Shown here piece by piece: positions 33,238 through 43,850 of a DNA stretch of 64,000 nucleotides (positions within the stretch are counted from its first letter, which is position 1; the number at the start of each line of letters is the position of its first letter). The stretch spans positions 5,348,379-5,412,378 of the forward strand of contig CM060064.1 in assembly GCA_030533445.1 (NCBI GenBank). The letters run 5' to 3'. The notes below the pieces were generated by a model. The model had not been told where the DNA came from, did no database searches, and saw only the letters and a program-made list of their open reading frames with translations. Both the position numbers and the translations under genes were made by a program. Source of the DNA: Cyprinodon diabolis (lineage: Eukaryota > Chordata > Actinopteri > Cyprinodontiformes > Cyprinodontidae).

Positions 33238-33877
33238 TCTTCTGCCCTCAGTTAGTGTATCTAACGTAACTTAGACAGCGAGCTAAACACATATGGTTCC
33301 AGCAATGAAGAGACACGATTCCTTTTCTCTGTCTTTACTGAAGACCATGTTAATTTTTGAAACTGTAAATATACAAAAAAAAAAGAAAATACATAAATGC
33401 TCTTGCATAACTTAAAATAATATGTCACACACATAGCATGTCAAGTGTACAGCCTCAGCTTTAGCATTGAGCTAGCATTCAACTGCCGACAATATTAGCT
33501 AATTCCACACAGCAAATATAATGAAAAATAAAGCATAAAAGTTCCTGAAACTACTGAGAAACATAAAAGTACACTTTACTGTGATGACAAAACTTACAGA
33601 TTATGATCTGCCAAGAGTCCAAACGAAGAAATGAGTAGAGAGGTGGATGTACACGTTACACCTCCAGAGCTGGATCATAGAAAAAACTGCAGGTCGTTTA
33701 GTTTCTGATTACTACCGTTGGCCACCAGAGGGCAGCGTTTTTACACAAACTTCACACACAAGAAAAACATCATACAAATGACAAAAGTGACCTCTGGGGA
33801 AGAATAATGGAACAAGTTTTTACCAAAAATTAACTTTAAGCAAGAATTGTATTTCACTTATAATGAGGGACAGAATA
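33238..33877 (-). repeat. BEL 3' LTR
   Basis: 640 bp, 3' LTR in element sense. In that sense it starts TATTCTGTCCCTC and ends GAGGGCAGAAGA. On the element side it is preceded by a purine-rich tract (agacggggag at 33878-33887 on the complement), a candidate polypurine tract. Confidence 0.9.
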
Positions 33878-33963
33878 CTCCCCGTCTGGCATCCTCACGA
33901 TGTCATAACTCAAGATTTCTAAAGAACAGCAAATAAATCTTAGAACAAATAGCGTGAACATCT

Positions 33964-36900
33964 CTAAGCATTGTCATTACGCACCAATAACACAACTTCA
34001 CTTATAGGCCGCAAGAAATGTTTGTGTTCTCCCTTACGGCATATTTTCACCTCTAGCTTTCTGACCCGCCCATCCTCGCTGGGGAAAGTCTTTGTGATTA
34101 GTCCAAGTGGCCAGTTGTTTCTGTGCTCTGATCCCTCTTTGAGCAGGACTACATCTCCTGGTTGTAGATTCGGTTTCACTACTTTCCACTTGCGGCGATG
34201 TTGGAGTCCAGTAACGTACTCTTTTCGCCATCGGCTCCAGAAGACATTGGCCAAGTGCTGCACACGTCTCCATTGTGCTCTGAATAGGTCATGGCTTTCA
34301 AACCTACCAGGTGGTATTGGAGGAGTGCCAACCTTTTGGGTGAGCAACATGGCAGGTGTAAGGATGACTGGGTTTTCCGGATCTGTAGAAACTGTTGTTA
34401 GTGGCCGTGCATTTACTATTGCAGTCACTTCAGCCATGAATGTCACTAACACCTCATGTGTAAGTTTAGCATTTTTGTGTTCCAGAAGCATTGCATCAAG
34501 AATACAGCGTGTGACTCCTATCATTCTCTCCCAGGAGCCTGCCATATGGGATGCATGTGGGGGGTTAAACAGCCAGTGACAGTGATTGTCATTTAAGAAG
34601 GAGTCAATTTTGGGGTTGTGACATCCACTCTTGTCTATTTGTAGCTCTCTGCATGCACTTACAAAGTTGGTGCCACAATCAGACCTGAGCTGTTTGGCAG
34701 CACCTCTTATTGCGAAGAAGCGACGCAAAGCATTGATGAATGATAAAGTGTCCATTGATTCAATTACTTCTATATGTATGGCACGAGTACTCATACATGT
34801 AAAGATGACTGCCCATCTTTTTGCATCTGCCTGACCTCCGCGTGTTTTTCTGAATGTAACAGGCCAAGGACCAAATACATCAAGGCCTACGTGTGTGAAG
34901 GGAGGGTCGGTGGATAGTCTATCCTGAGGAAGCTCTGCCATGATTTGTTCTTGCTGTTTTCCTCTCAATTTACGGCATGTGACACAGTTAAATATTAAAC
35001 TGCTAACTGCCCTTTTCCCCCCTACAACCCAAAAGCCTGCAGCTCTGACTGCTCCTTCAGTAAAATGTCTGCCCTGGTGGCTTACAGTCTCATGACAATG
35101 TCTGATTATGAGCTGAGCAAGGTGGTGTTTAGCAGGAATGAGCATGGGGTGTGTTTCATCCGACGTTAACTGTGCTCTTTTTAGCCTACCACCCACTCTA
35201 AGGACCCCATCTGTGTCAATAAATGGGCTTAGTGTACTGAGTGGACTAGACTGTTTGATAGACTCACCACGTATGATGCGCTGTATGTCCTCTGAGTAGA
35301 GCTCTCTCTGAACAGTACGGACGATTGTGACCTTGGCTTGGTGAAGCTGCCTTTCATCCAGATGTTTATTGCATTTGTGCCATCCATGACATGCAGCATC
35401 TGGGCTGTGACAGAAGGATTTAGCAATGTGCTGAAGTCTAGCAATGGCTCTTAGTAGCAGGCTCCAGCTCGAGAACCTCTCAAAACGTGTGCTTCCAAGC
35501 ACAGCTTTTGACTGAGTAGTAACACAGGTAGTTATTACTGGCCGTATTTCAGCATCAACCTCTGGGTTTACAAGATCAAATGGCTGTTCATGTGGTGAGC
35601 TTTGACGGTAATCTGTTAGAAAGGCAGGCCCACTGAGCCAAGTGGAGAGGGAGAGCTGCTCAGCAGGTAATGCACGTGTGGCATGGGGGTTTAAATGAGT
35701 GGGCACATAATGCCACTGATGTGCTCTTGTAGAACGTCTGATGCGCTCCACTCGGTTGTGCACATAAACATAAAATCGTCTCTTCTCATTGAATATGTAA
35801 CCCAGCACTACTTTGGAGTCTGTGAAAAAGTTTACTTCATCCATTGTGATGTCTAGCTCCTCGAGGGCTAGCTTAGCGACCTCTACAGCCAGCACCGCTG
35901 CACAGAGTTCCAGCCTTGGTATGGTGATGTCTGGTTTTGGAGCGAGTCTTGCTTTACCAAGGAGGAAGCCAACTTTCCTGCAACCATCTACAGCTGTGAG
36001 CTTGAGGTAGGCAATGTCACCAACAGCTTTCGTGGAGGCATCACAGAACACAATTAGTTCCTTTGTTTGTGCTGCAAACAAGGGGATTGAAGTGTACATT
36101 CTGGGGATCTCAAGTTGTTGCAAATGTTTTAGAGAGTCTTTCCATTTTTGCCATTGTTCTTGTTTCTCCTTTGGTAGGTCCGTGTCCCAGTCACTGACAT
36201 CAGATGAAATGTCTCTTAGGATGGCTCTGCCTTCTATAATGACAGGCACTGCAAAGCCAAGGGAATCGTACACGCTATTAATTACTGATAGCACTCCCCG
36301 TTTGGTGTAGGGCTTTTCGCTGATGGTCACCTGAAACTTGAACCGATCAGTGGACAGGTCCCAGCCCAAGCCTAAACTGCGCTGTATAGGAGGTGAGGTT
36401 TGTCCTAGCTCAAGCCCCTGCATGCCACTTGCAAGATCTTCATTTGGGAAAGCGTTTGTAATAGTAGGACTGTTAGATGAGATTTTGTGCAAGCGTATGT
36501 TAGACTGAGCAAGCATTTCTTGAGCCCTACTGACCACATCAATGGCCGTGTCTGGGGAGGAGAATGACTTTAGTCCATCATCTACATAAAAGTGACGTTC
36601 AATGAATTGTCTAACATCACTACCATACTCACTCTCCCCCTCTATTGCTGTCCTTTTCAGCCCATAAATGGCAACTGATGGTGATGGGCAGTTACCAAAT
36701 ACGTGGACACGCATCCTAAATTCCTGCACTTCTCCATCAATATTGTGGTTTTTGAACCAGATAAAACGGAGGTAGTCGCGGTGATCTTCTCTAACAAGAA
36801 AATTGTGAAACATTTGCTCCACATCTGCCATAACTGCAAATGGGTCAGACCGGAAACGCATGAGCACACCCACAAGACTTTTGTTCAGATCTGGCCCTTT

Positions 36901-37275
36901 TAGCAGAACATCATTGAGGGACACATTGTCACATTGAGCACTTGAATCGAACACTATTCTGATTTTACCAGGCTTTTGTGGGTGGTATATGCCGAAGCTA
37001 GGGAGATACCAGCACTCTTGCCCGGGGGTTAGAGGAGGAGCAGGCTCTGCATGGCCCTTCCTAAAGATTTTCTCCATGAACTCCACATAATGTTCTTTCA
37101 TTTCAGTCTTCCTTTTTAGTGTTTTACGTAGTGACATGAGACGAGTGAGGGCTTGTTCCCTATTATTGGGCAGGCGCTGTCGGGGGGAACGAAATGGGAG
37201 TGGGGCTACCCAGTTATTCCGATCATCTTTTACAAACTCATTATGCATAATGTTTAGAAATGATGCATCCTCCAC
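33964..37275 (-). CDS. pol: BEL/Pao Pol: RT, RNase H, integrase
   Basis: A 1,103-residue open frame. RT spans about residues 80-350: KIRIVFDSSA, the first catalytic Asp in AVMADVEQMF (~150), and HFYVDDGLKS with the YVDD box (~230). RNase H follows at ~405-500 with Asp in VFCDAST, Glu in IPRLELCAA and Asp in FFTDSKVV. Integrase starts with the HHCC zinc site (HCHETVSHQG ... CVTCRK, ~725-770), then the DDE core: Asp in HVGLDVFGPW, Asp in LRSDCGTNF, Glu in MAGSWERMI. It ends with the family's C-terminal domain (LQPGDVVLLKE). The enzyme copies element RNA and integrates the cDNA. The true polyprotein starts upstream in gag; the ATG used here is internal, and the frame can be followed upstream to about 37450, where it is broken from protease. 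All catalytic residues I can check are present. Confidence 0.95.
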   Translation of the reverse strand: MEDASFLNIMHNEFVKDDRNNWVAPLPFRSPRQRLPNNREQALTRLMSLRKTLKRKTEMKEHYVEFMEKIFRKGHAEPAPPLTPGQECWYLPSFGIYHPQKPGKIRIVFDSSAQCDNVSLNDVLLKGPDLNKSLVGVLMRFRSDPFAVMADVEQMFHNFLVREDHRDYLRFIWFKNHNIDGEVQEFRMRVHVFGNCPSPSVAIYGLKRTAIEGESEYGSDVRQFIERHFYVDDGLKSFSSPDTAIDVVSRAQEMLAQSNIRLHKISSNSPTITNAFPNEDLASGMQGLELGQTSPPIQRSLGLGWDLSTDRFKFQVTISEKPYTKRGVLSVINSVYDSLGFAVPVIIEGRAILRDISSDVSDWDTDLPKEKQEQWQKWKDSLKHLQQLEIPRMYTSIPLFAAQTKELIVFCDASTKAVGDIAYLKLTAVDGCRKVGFLLGKARLAPKPDITIPRLELCAAVLAVEVAKLALEELDITMDEVNFFTDSKVVLGYIFNEKRRFYVYVHNRVERIRRSTRAHQWHYVPTHLNPHATRALPAEQLSLSTWLSGPAFLTDYRQSSPHEQPFDLVNPEVDAEIRPVITTCVTTQSKAVLGSTRFERFSSWSLLLRAIARLQHIAKSFCHSPDAACHGWHKCNKHLDERQLHQAKVTIVRTVQRELYSEDIQRIIRGESIKQSSPLSTLSPFIDTDGVLRVGGRLKRAQLTSDETHPMLIPAKHHLAQLIIRHCHETVSHQGRHFTEGAVRAAGFWVVGGKRAVSSLIFNCVTCRKLRGKQQEQIMAELPQDRLSTDPPFTHVGLDVFGPWPVTFRKTRGGQADAKRWAVIFTCMSTRAIHIEVIESMDTLSFINALRRFFAIRGAAKQLRSDCGTNFVSACRELQIDKSGCHNPKIDSFLNDNHCHWLFNPPHASHMAGSWERMIGVTRCILDAMLLEHKNAKLTHEVLVTFMAEVTAIVNARPLTTVSTDPENPVILTPAMLLTQKVGTPPIPPGRFESHDLFRAQWRRVQHLANVFWSRWRKEYVTGLQHRRKWKVVKPNLQPGDVVLLKEGSEHRNNWPLGLITKTFPSEDGRVRKLEVKICRKGEHKHFLRPISEVVLLVRNDNA

Positions 37276-38290
37276 TGAAAGAGCAACTTTGTCATCTTCC
37301 GTTGTATGTATGAAAAGGTGTTTACCTAGTTCTTCATGTGCATTGTCGAGGGAGGAGCCTTTTTCTGTATATTTCTCTTTGCCACAGATTGTGTTCTTAC
37401 AAGGAGTAAGAAAGCTGGGCCGCCCATTGTTCAGAACATTTGTTTTGAAAGTGTTTACCGTGGGCTTATGGGCACCTTGTGTGCTCTGATTATGTCCCTG
37501 CCTAGGAGGAGAAGGATGTCGGCTGATGGGTCAAGGGAAGGGATGTATGACACCACTGGTTGTAAATGAGGATGAGCAGCAGCTGCCTCTGGAGTGGGTA
37601 TCTCAATTCTGTTGTCTGGTATCTGATCACATTCAGTTAGTGTGGGCAGTAAAATAGACACTTTCCCACCTATGTCCTCAATAACAAATTCGTTAGCCCT
37701 ACGACCCCCTGTTTCTGTTAACCCTGCACATGTTTTAATAGTGTATGGGAGCAGACCGCCCTGTACGCCAAACATATCAAAAAAGGCGGATTTGGCTAAT
37801 GACAAATTGCTTTGATCGTCTAACATGGCATACATCTTTCTTTTGTTTTCAGGGGATGCACGATGGTAGACGTTAACTAAACAAATCTTTGCACAGGATT
37901 TGCCTTGAAGCCCTGGACCACATATTTCCATACAGCTGGAAGTGGTGACTATAGGGCTAGGAACATCTGGCTCCCCGCCATCACTCCTTGGGGACATGTA
38001 AGAATCTTTTGGTGACCATGCTGAAACATGTAAATCACTATTGCACTCAGAGCAATGAATCATAACTTTACAGTCTTTGGCTCTGTGATTTGTGGATGAG
38101 CAGCATTTATAACATATGGAGTGCTCTTTAAGTAGACTCTTCCTCTGTTCAAGTGTTTTCATTCTGAAGCCTCTGCATTTGGCGAGGGAATGTGGCTTAT
38201 GGTGAAGAGGACACTCCTTGTCTGGACTGGGAAGATTTGCTTTTATGTTTTCACTTGTTTTGCCAATCTCTGTTTTATTTACTGCAATAG
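37276..38290 (-). pseudogene. BEL Gag end and aspartic protease, frame-broken
   Basis: The frame 38162-37455 (235 residues, open further upstream to about 38290) starts with a CPLHHKPHSLAKC zinc-like motif and a CCHC knuckle (CYKCCSSTNHRAKDC, ~residues 18-32), which binds RNA. It continues into a retropepsin-like domain with MYAMLDDQSN, whose LDD holds the catalytic Asp (~112), and ends LLLGRDIIRAHK then stop. It is out of frame with gag upstream and with pol downstream. At the downstream break the repeated motif 'AHK' suggests a deletion between two similar short sequences removed the usual linker before RT. In the family these parts are one polyprotein, so this copy could not make it. Confidence 0.85.
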
Positions 38291-39585
38291 GGACTCTGTA
38301 CTTGTTTTGTTTTATATGTGTCCTGTCGAAACTTAGGAGAATGTGAACTATGGCCCTGTAACATAAAGCTGGGGTCAGTTTTTATTTCAGCGTGGTCATT
38401 AACAAACTGTACAAAATATGAGAAGAGAGGATAGACAACGTCATAATCCTTTTTATATTTTGACCCTTGTTTGACCCATGACTCCTGGAGACTGTATGGG
38501 AGCTTCTCAACTATTGGGTTTATCCCTCTAGAAGTGTCAAGAAAACTAAGACCTGGTAAGTAGTTTTCCTCTTTCGCATACTGTATCTCAAGGAGAAGAT
38601 CAGCTAACTCCTGTAAAAGACTAGAGTCTTTATAAGAGATCTTTGGGAATTTTTCTAAGCGTGTAAAGAGGGATGCTTCAATCACCTCAGTCGAACCATA
38701 GTTTCTTTCTAGGCGTTGCCATAGGCGTGCCAGACCATCTTCTGGGTTGTTTAGGTGAACTGCTCTGATCCTCAGAGCATGCTGAATTGACTCCCCACCA
38801 AGCCACTTGGTGAGTAAGTCAAGCTCTTCACTGGCTTTTAAACAGAGGCCTTCTGTAGCATTGCAAAACATGGACTTCCATGATAGATACGATTCTGGCC
38901 TGTTATCAAAAGCCTCAAAGCCTGTGGTTAGCAAATCACGGCGTGCTATCAAGGCTGCTACTTCTGACATTTCAGTGCGTGGGGTTTGTGGTGGTCTGGG
39001 CTGATGATTGTGGTTGTATGATTTTACGTAGTTTGAGGTGTGTTGTTTTGGGCACCCTTTGGGTGTAGGGTCCGCATGATACTCACATGGATGCATTATA
39101 GGGGACGACTTGCTTGTATCTGAGATTGGAATTGTGGTATGCGGTTGGTTGAAGGTTAACTGCTTGTCCGTTTCAACCTTTTCTTCTTCTTTAATGTCCT
39201 CTTCTTTGTAGAAATGGGTGTCCACAAACGCTTGGACTCGTCCAATAGAGGGAATTGTTGTATCTGGGATGCCTGGGGCCATTACATTGGGATTATGAGT
39301 CTCTCCAGCTGCACTTTCGTAGACTTCAGCCGCTGCGATCGCTGCTTCAGCCTCACCTTCCTGCTTTAGGGCATTCAGTGTCGCCTCGATGCGTGCCTTT
39401 TCAACCTCCATGTCGATTTGGCGTTTGGCATACTGAGCTCTTGTGCGGGCGGCCTCTGCCCGTGCTTGAACTGCAGCCTGGCTTGCAGTGGAGCTGCTGG
39501 AGTGACGGCTGCTGGAGTGACGTGATGCAGACGAGTGGACCTCTGACTTCACCTCGAGCTGTGACATGGCTCCAGTGTGTGACAT
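38275..39585 (-). CDS. gag: BEL/Pao Gag, N-terminal and capsid part
   Basis: 436 residues. Residues 1-110 are Ser-rich then Ala/Glu/Arg-rich with strong heptad character (ARTRAQYAKRQIDMEVEKAR), a coiled coil common in fish BEL Gag. Residues ~200-400 are the capsid-like domain: LLTTGFEAFDNRPESYLSWK, then LLTKWLGGESIQHA and GLARLWQRLERNYGSTEVIE, conserved in BEL/Pao Gag (DUF1759-type). It stops at PYCSK, just before the zinc-knuckle region, which lies in another frame, so a frameshift at about 38275-38300 has cut Gag. Start chosen at the first ATG after the LTR and leader (39585 is 47 bp from the 5' LTR). The protein assembles the particle that packages element RNA. Confidence 0.9.
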   Translation of the reverse strand: MSHTGAMSQLEVKSEVHSSASRHSSSRHSSSSTASQAAVQARAEAARTRAQYAKRQIDMEVEKARIEATLNALKQEGEAEAAIAAAEVYESAAGETHNPNVMAPGIPDTTIPSIGRVQAFVDTHFYKEEDIKEEEKVETDKQLTFNQPHTTIPISDTSKSSPIMHPCEYHADPTPKGCPKQHTSNYVKSYNHNHQPRPPQTPRTEMSEVAALIARRDLLTTGFEAFDNRPESYLSWKSMFCNATEGLCLKASEELDLLTKWLGGESIQHALRIRAVHLNNPEDGLARLWQRLERNYGSTEVIEASLFTRLEKFPKISYKDSSLLQELADLLLEIQYAKEENYLPGLSFLDTSRGINPIVEKLPYSLQESWVKQGSKYKKDYDVVYPLFSYFVQFVNDHAEIKTDPSFMLQGHSSHSPKFRQDTYKTKQVQSPYCSK

Positions 39586-39631
39586 TTTGCTGTCTAGAAT
39601 TTGGCCTTGGCGTGTAAACCAATCTTTTCAC

Positions 39632-40274
39632 TCTTCTGCCCTCAGTTAGTGTATCTAACGTAACTTAGACAGCGAGCTAAACACATATGGTTCCAGCAAT
39701 GAAGAGACACGATTCCTTTTCTCTGTCTTTACTGAAGACCATGTTAACTTGTGAAACTGTAAACATACAAAAAAAAGAAAATACATAAATGCTCTTGCAT
39801 ATCTTAAAATAATATGTCACACACATAGCATGTCAAGTGTACAGCCTCAGCTTTAGCATTGAGCTAGCATTCAACTGCCGACAATATTAGCTTATTCCAC
39901 ACAGCAAATATAATGAAAAATAAAGCACAAAAGTTCCTGAAACTACTGAGAAACATAAAACTACACTTTACTGTGATGACAAAATTTAAAGATTATGATC
40001 TGCCAAGAGTCCAAACGAAGAAATGAGTAGAGAGGTGGATGTACACGTTACACCTCCAGAGCTGGATCATAGAAAAAACTGCAGGTCGTTTAGTTTCTGA
40101 TTACTACCGTTGGCCACCAGAGGGCAGCGTTTTTACACAAACTTCACACACAAGAAAAACATCATACAAATGACAAAAGTTACCTCTGGGGAAGAATAAT
40201 AGCACAATAGAAGTTTTTACCAAAAATTAACTTTAAGCAAGAATTGTATTTCACTTATAATGAGGGACAGAATA
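39632..40274 (-). repeat. BEL 5' LTR
   Basis: 643 bp, upstream of gag in element sense, so it carries the promoter. It differs from the 3' LTR by about a dozen substitutions plus small indels (mostly A-run length and a short insertion near 40207). A TGG-starting candidate primer-binding site follows about 10 bp inside (complement of 39608-39621); I cannot assign the tRNA. Confidence 0.9.
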
Positions 40275-40402
40275 ATGATGGTAACTCGTCGAATCATTAC
40301 TCCACTGATAATGGCTTTTCATACTTGTTAAACACATGCTAAACTCTGAGTGGTTCTACTTGAACTTGATTTAACAAATTCATAGCACCCGTGGTTCCTG
40401 AT

Positions 40403-41243
40403 ATTAGTGTCATGATTTTATCTAAAGCTCGGACCCACATGCAGTGAAGCCAAACAGAGAGACACAGAGTAAAAGTTTGAATGGGTTTTATTGAAAGGTA
40501 TTTTGAGTTCGGTGCAGAGTTCCTCCGAACTCTGCTCGGCCGGGAAACTGAAAGACAAGGCGAAGACAGACTGTTAGCTTCTGGCTCAGTGGAGAATTGG
40601 AGTTGTTAATCTTGAAGGAGAGGATTTGTTGCCACTCACGTTTCCGGAGAAGAAGAGACAAGTAGACTCCAGTCTCTGTGTTGGTCTTCCAGGGTTTGTT
40701 TGATTCAGTGGAGGGCGGAACAGGGTTTACCCAGAACTCGGAAGGAGTGGAATGATGCAGCCGCTGGTTGCAACTCAGTTTTCCTGTGGTACTTGAACGG
40801 GTCGTGGTGAAGATGACTTCCTTACTCAGAGAGTGATCTTAGCGTGCTCAAACCTCCTGTTTGGAATCCGTCGCTCAGTGTAGGACTCAGTTGATCCCAC
40901 TTGGGAGAAGGCGGTCCGAAAAGGTCCAGTTTGCAGGAAGGCTTACTGCCGAAAGGCAAAGAACAAACAAAGTTGAGACTCAGGGAGAAACAAAAACTCA
41001 AAAATGCAAAAACTCAGATTAGACTCAGCATAAACAAGGCTTGGCTAGAGTACCCCAAACTGGCAAACACTCTGGCGTCGAAGTAGTGGCAACCAGCAGC
41101 TTAAGAGCAGTCCGGTGATGAGGCAACAGCTTGCAGGTGTGTGAGGAGGCGAACCGGAGCCAGGCGCCTCCTGGTGGTGGAAGGGAGAAACACAAAAGAC
41201 AAGACAAACAGACGAACACAAAAACTGGGATCCTGACAATTAG
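40403..41243 (-). mobile_element. Solo LTR (831 bp), minus strand
   Basis: LTR 40408-41238, with the 5-bp duplication ATTAG on both sides. In its own sense it starts TGTCAGGATCCCAG and ends AGATAAAATCATGACA, with 'gcatgtgggtccgagc' shortly before the end, like the family A LTRs at 13697 and 14527. The ends are similar but the bodies are not obviously the same subfamily. A polyadenylation signal lies on the minus strand (complement of tttattg near 40487). Confidence 0.85.
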
Positions 41244-41310
41244 CCTAGATCAGTTTAGAGTTGAGGATTTGAATGTGAGTTTGTTAAATCTGCTTCGTGA
41301 AACGGACCCC

Positions 41311-43134
41311 AGGAGTGTTATACTAAGGATAAAATACAGGAAAAGTGAAACATGCCTCTCATTCTGCTGATCAAACAAGAAGGCAGTGCGCAGAGTGAAT
41401 GGAGAAGGTGAGAGCGGACACAAACTATGCCTTATTTAAAAACATACAAAAATAAATTTAAGGAAATTTTTAGTAAAGGCGGACCTCATACCAACAAATT
41501 ATTCATTAAAATGTGGTTATATTCCTGTTTGAGTTTTAGCTATAGGTGTAAGTCACAAGATGGGGCTGTATTTGCTGCTTGGCGAAGGTCTACGCTCTCC
41601 AAATGCTTCTCTAGTTAGCAATGTGATTGAGTGTTATCACAGAGCTGAGGTCATAGGAGGCAACCTGAGAAAGGTGATAAACTTGTGATGGGAGTATAAA
41701 ACAGATTCACTCTGGAGCTGGTACAGCATCAAAAATGTTTTGGTTTTTTTTATTATTATTATTTTTTTATCTAAATACGCACTAAATAAGCCGGGACACA
41801 TGTAAGGTCAGACAGTACATGTGTTTGTGTGTCCAAGCACTTGGATGTGTTTGGACCACAATGATTTACCTAACCTGAACCCTGCAGAGCGAAGCGTATC
41901 TTGCATTAGCTTTGCAAGTATCGACCACCATTGTCTGCCTACATATGAACAGTGCTGCGTTTGTTTACTATCGCTCAATGACTTCATTCCCCTCTTTACC
42001 CCCTCAAGGCTTCGGCAGAGGCTGGCCTCAGTGAACCCAAACACACAGTCTTGTACACACAGCTGATGCATTATGTAATACCAATTATTTGTGAGAAGAG
42101 AGAATGTCTGGCTCATGGGGGATTTCTTAACCGATATAGCAGTTAAGTACACTAATAATAACAGCAGGAAGCATTCACATACCTGTTCACACACTGCCAA
42201 ATGTTACCCATGCTTCATTAACTGCTGTCTCTGTGAACCCATGTGCTGGAACAGAGAGCAACAGCCCAGCCTGATCTAAGTCAATCTGTCATGACTTAGT
42301 TTGCCAGCAGTGTTGGCTTCTTTAGGTTTTCAGACAGAAGTTTTGAGTCTTGATCAATCATCTTATTGAGAATAAAAGCTTTTTTTTGCCAGCTATACCA
42401 AACATCCCAAACCTAGACTTTCGAAAAAGATTGAGCTTTAAGTCATATTACTTTGACAAATTGGTGGTGAATTTTTGCCCTGTCCTATATGTGTTGTGAT
42501 TAACATTGCCAATGAAATATCCCAGAGGAACTCTGCAATCAATCATAAAATGCCAAAACAACAAATCAGCTGTAGCAGTAGGAAAATCTAAGCTTGAAGG
42601 CATCATAAGAAAGCAACATTAAGAATGTCATCACTCACCCTCAGGGGTGTATTAACTGCAGAGGCCTGTGATGTTAAAGATGCTTTTTTAACAAATCCCT
42701 GCTTAACATATAATAGGACGCAACTATTGCAGGCAAATTTTATACATATTTTCGTCAACAATACAGCATGCTAATAGCTCATTATTAACCTCATGGTGCT
42801 TGATTAAAGTTTCAAACAGTCTCTGCAGTTTTTAGGCTATATGAATCTGAAGTCTAAAATCATTCAAATAGCATATAAAATTCACATTTTTACTAGGAGG
42901 AATAATTAGTTTGATAAACAAGTCCAGAGATTGGGAATTTGTGAAAGCAACATTTTATATTAAAATGCTGCAGGTCACACTCACTTTCAATTCTTCATGT
43001 AACAGCCCGATCTAGAGGAGGAAAAAGTTTATTCCGGACTGAAGTTTCTCTTTGGCTATACCTTGGTCCTATTGTTGCTCAACCTTTTTTATACCTCATC
43101 CAAAATAATTATGTTGTTCTATATTATTTTCTGT
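41311..43134. other. Non-coding stretch, no gene recognised
   Basis: AT-rich. Opposed frames at 41808-42200 have no domain I know. A T/ATT-rich stretch lies at 41742-41770. Confidence 0.5.
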
Positions 43135-43850
43135 ATTTGTGCTGCTATATGTTTAGACTTCTGGAAGACTTAGGGACCACTTTTCTTCATTCTGCCATAT
43201 TCTATCTCTAATTACCTATTATGCAGTATGTGTCAAGTTCCACTCATAACTATACTCCATCTGCTTTTCTCATTATAGTAGCTTCATCTGATATGTTCCT
43301 GTTCAGCTGTGACTCCATCCTGGATTGAAATATGAGCCGTGCTGCTGCTCTCATTATTTCTGTTGATAAAGTAGATGTTGGAGACTGGCCTATTTTTCAG
43401 TGTGGTCCTATTTCTTTCACTGTGACTAGAAGAATCTGCTTAGAGCTAATCTGCCTGGCTGAGTCTTTCTGGGACAGGGCCACTTATGGAGCTAAGTAAC
43501 AGTTATCTTTTGTATCTCTGCTTCTTTCTGTACATTTGATTCTGTCTCCTTGAACCCCAGTTGGCCTTGGTAGATGTCTGCTCAAACTGAGCATGGTTCT
43601 GAGTCCTGGTTCTAGTTTTCCTCTCCACTGTCTTACATGCATGCTCAGTGTGAGGGATTGCTGAAGAGCTAACAACAAAATGCAAGTGAAAATCGATGCT
43701 GCAAGCCCCTTCAGGAGGAGCAAGTCTTGCAAGTAAATTACTGAATGCAATCAACTGGTTTTCCTTAAATTTCTGACATTACTGTCTCTTCATTGATATG
43801 ACGTGTTGCGAATTGGCGCTATACAAATAAACATAACTGAATCCTGAGCA
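43135..43850 (+). mobile_element. Diverged L2 3' end
   Basis: Recognised by 'ctgctatatgtttagacttc', 'gtgtgagggattg' and 'gaattggcgctatacaaata' near 43812. It is more diverged than its neighbour, with internal indels. No RT coding remains. Confidence 0.75.

Larger units (their letters stand above)
33233..40279 (-). mobile_element. BEL/Pao LTR retrotransposon, near-complete
   Basis: Two LTRs (33238-33877 and 39632-40274, roughly 98 % identical by eye) enclose gag and pol on the minus strand. The duplication ATGAT abuts both outer ends (33233-33237 and 40275-40279). Domain order is gag, zinc knuckle, aspartic protease, RT, RNase H, integrase, which with the sequence motifs is BEL/Pao. Two frame breaks in the gag-protease region probably make this copy inactive. 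The LTR similarity implies a fairly recent insertion. It sits inside an older DNA transposon. Confidence 0.93.
32950..41310 (-). mobile_element. Harbinger-like DNA transposon copy A, split by BEL and a solo LTR
   Basis: Read on the minus strand from 41310: GGGGTCCGTTTCACGAAGC, on to 41244; then 40402-40280; then 33237-32950. These three pieces, in that order, align with the uninterrupted paralogue at 53496-54045: 'cttttcatacttgtt' (40317), 'tttctctgtcttttaaacac' (33162) and 'cttcatataaactta' (33083) all have counterparts. The intervening segments are a solo LTR (40408-41238) and a BEL element (33238-40274), each with its own duplication. The GTTTCACGAAGC-type end resembles fish PIF/Harbinger MITEs; no transposase is recognisable, so the superfamily is tentative. 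The other terminus was not found. Confidence 0.75.

Noticed and set aside
33971..39617. Plus-strand frames across 34-39.6 kb
   Set aside because: Antisense shadows of BEL gag and pol.
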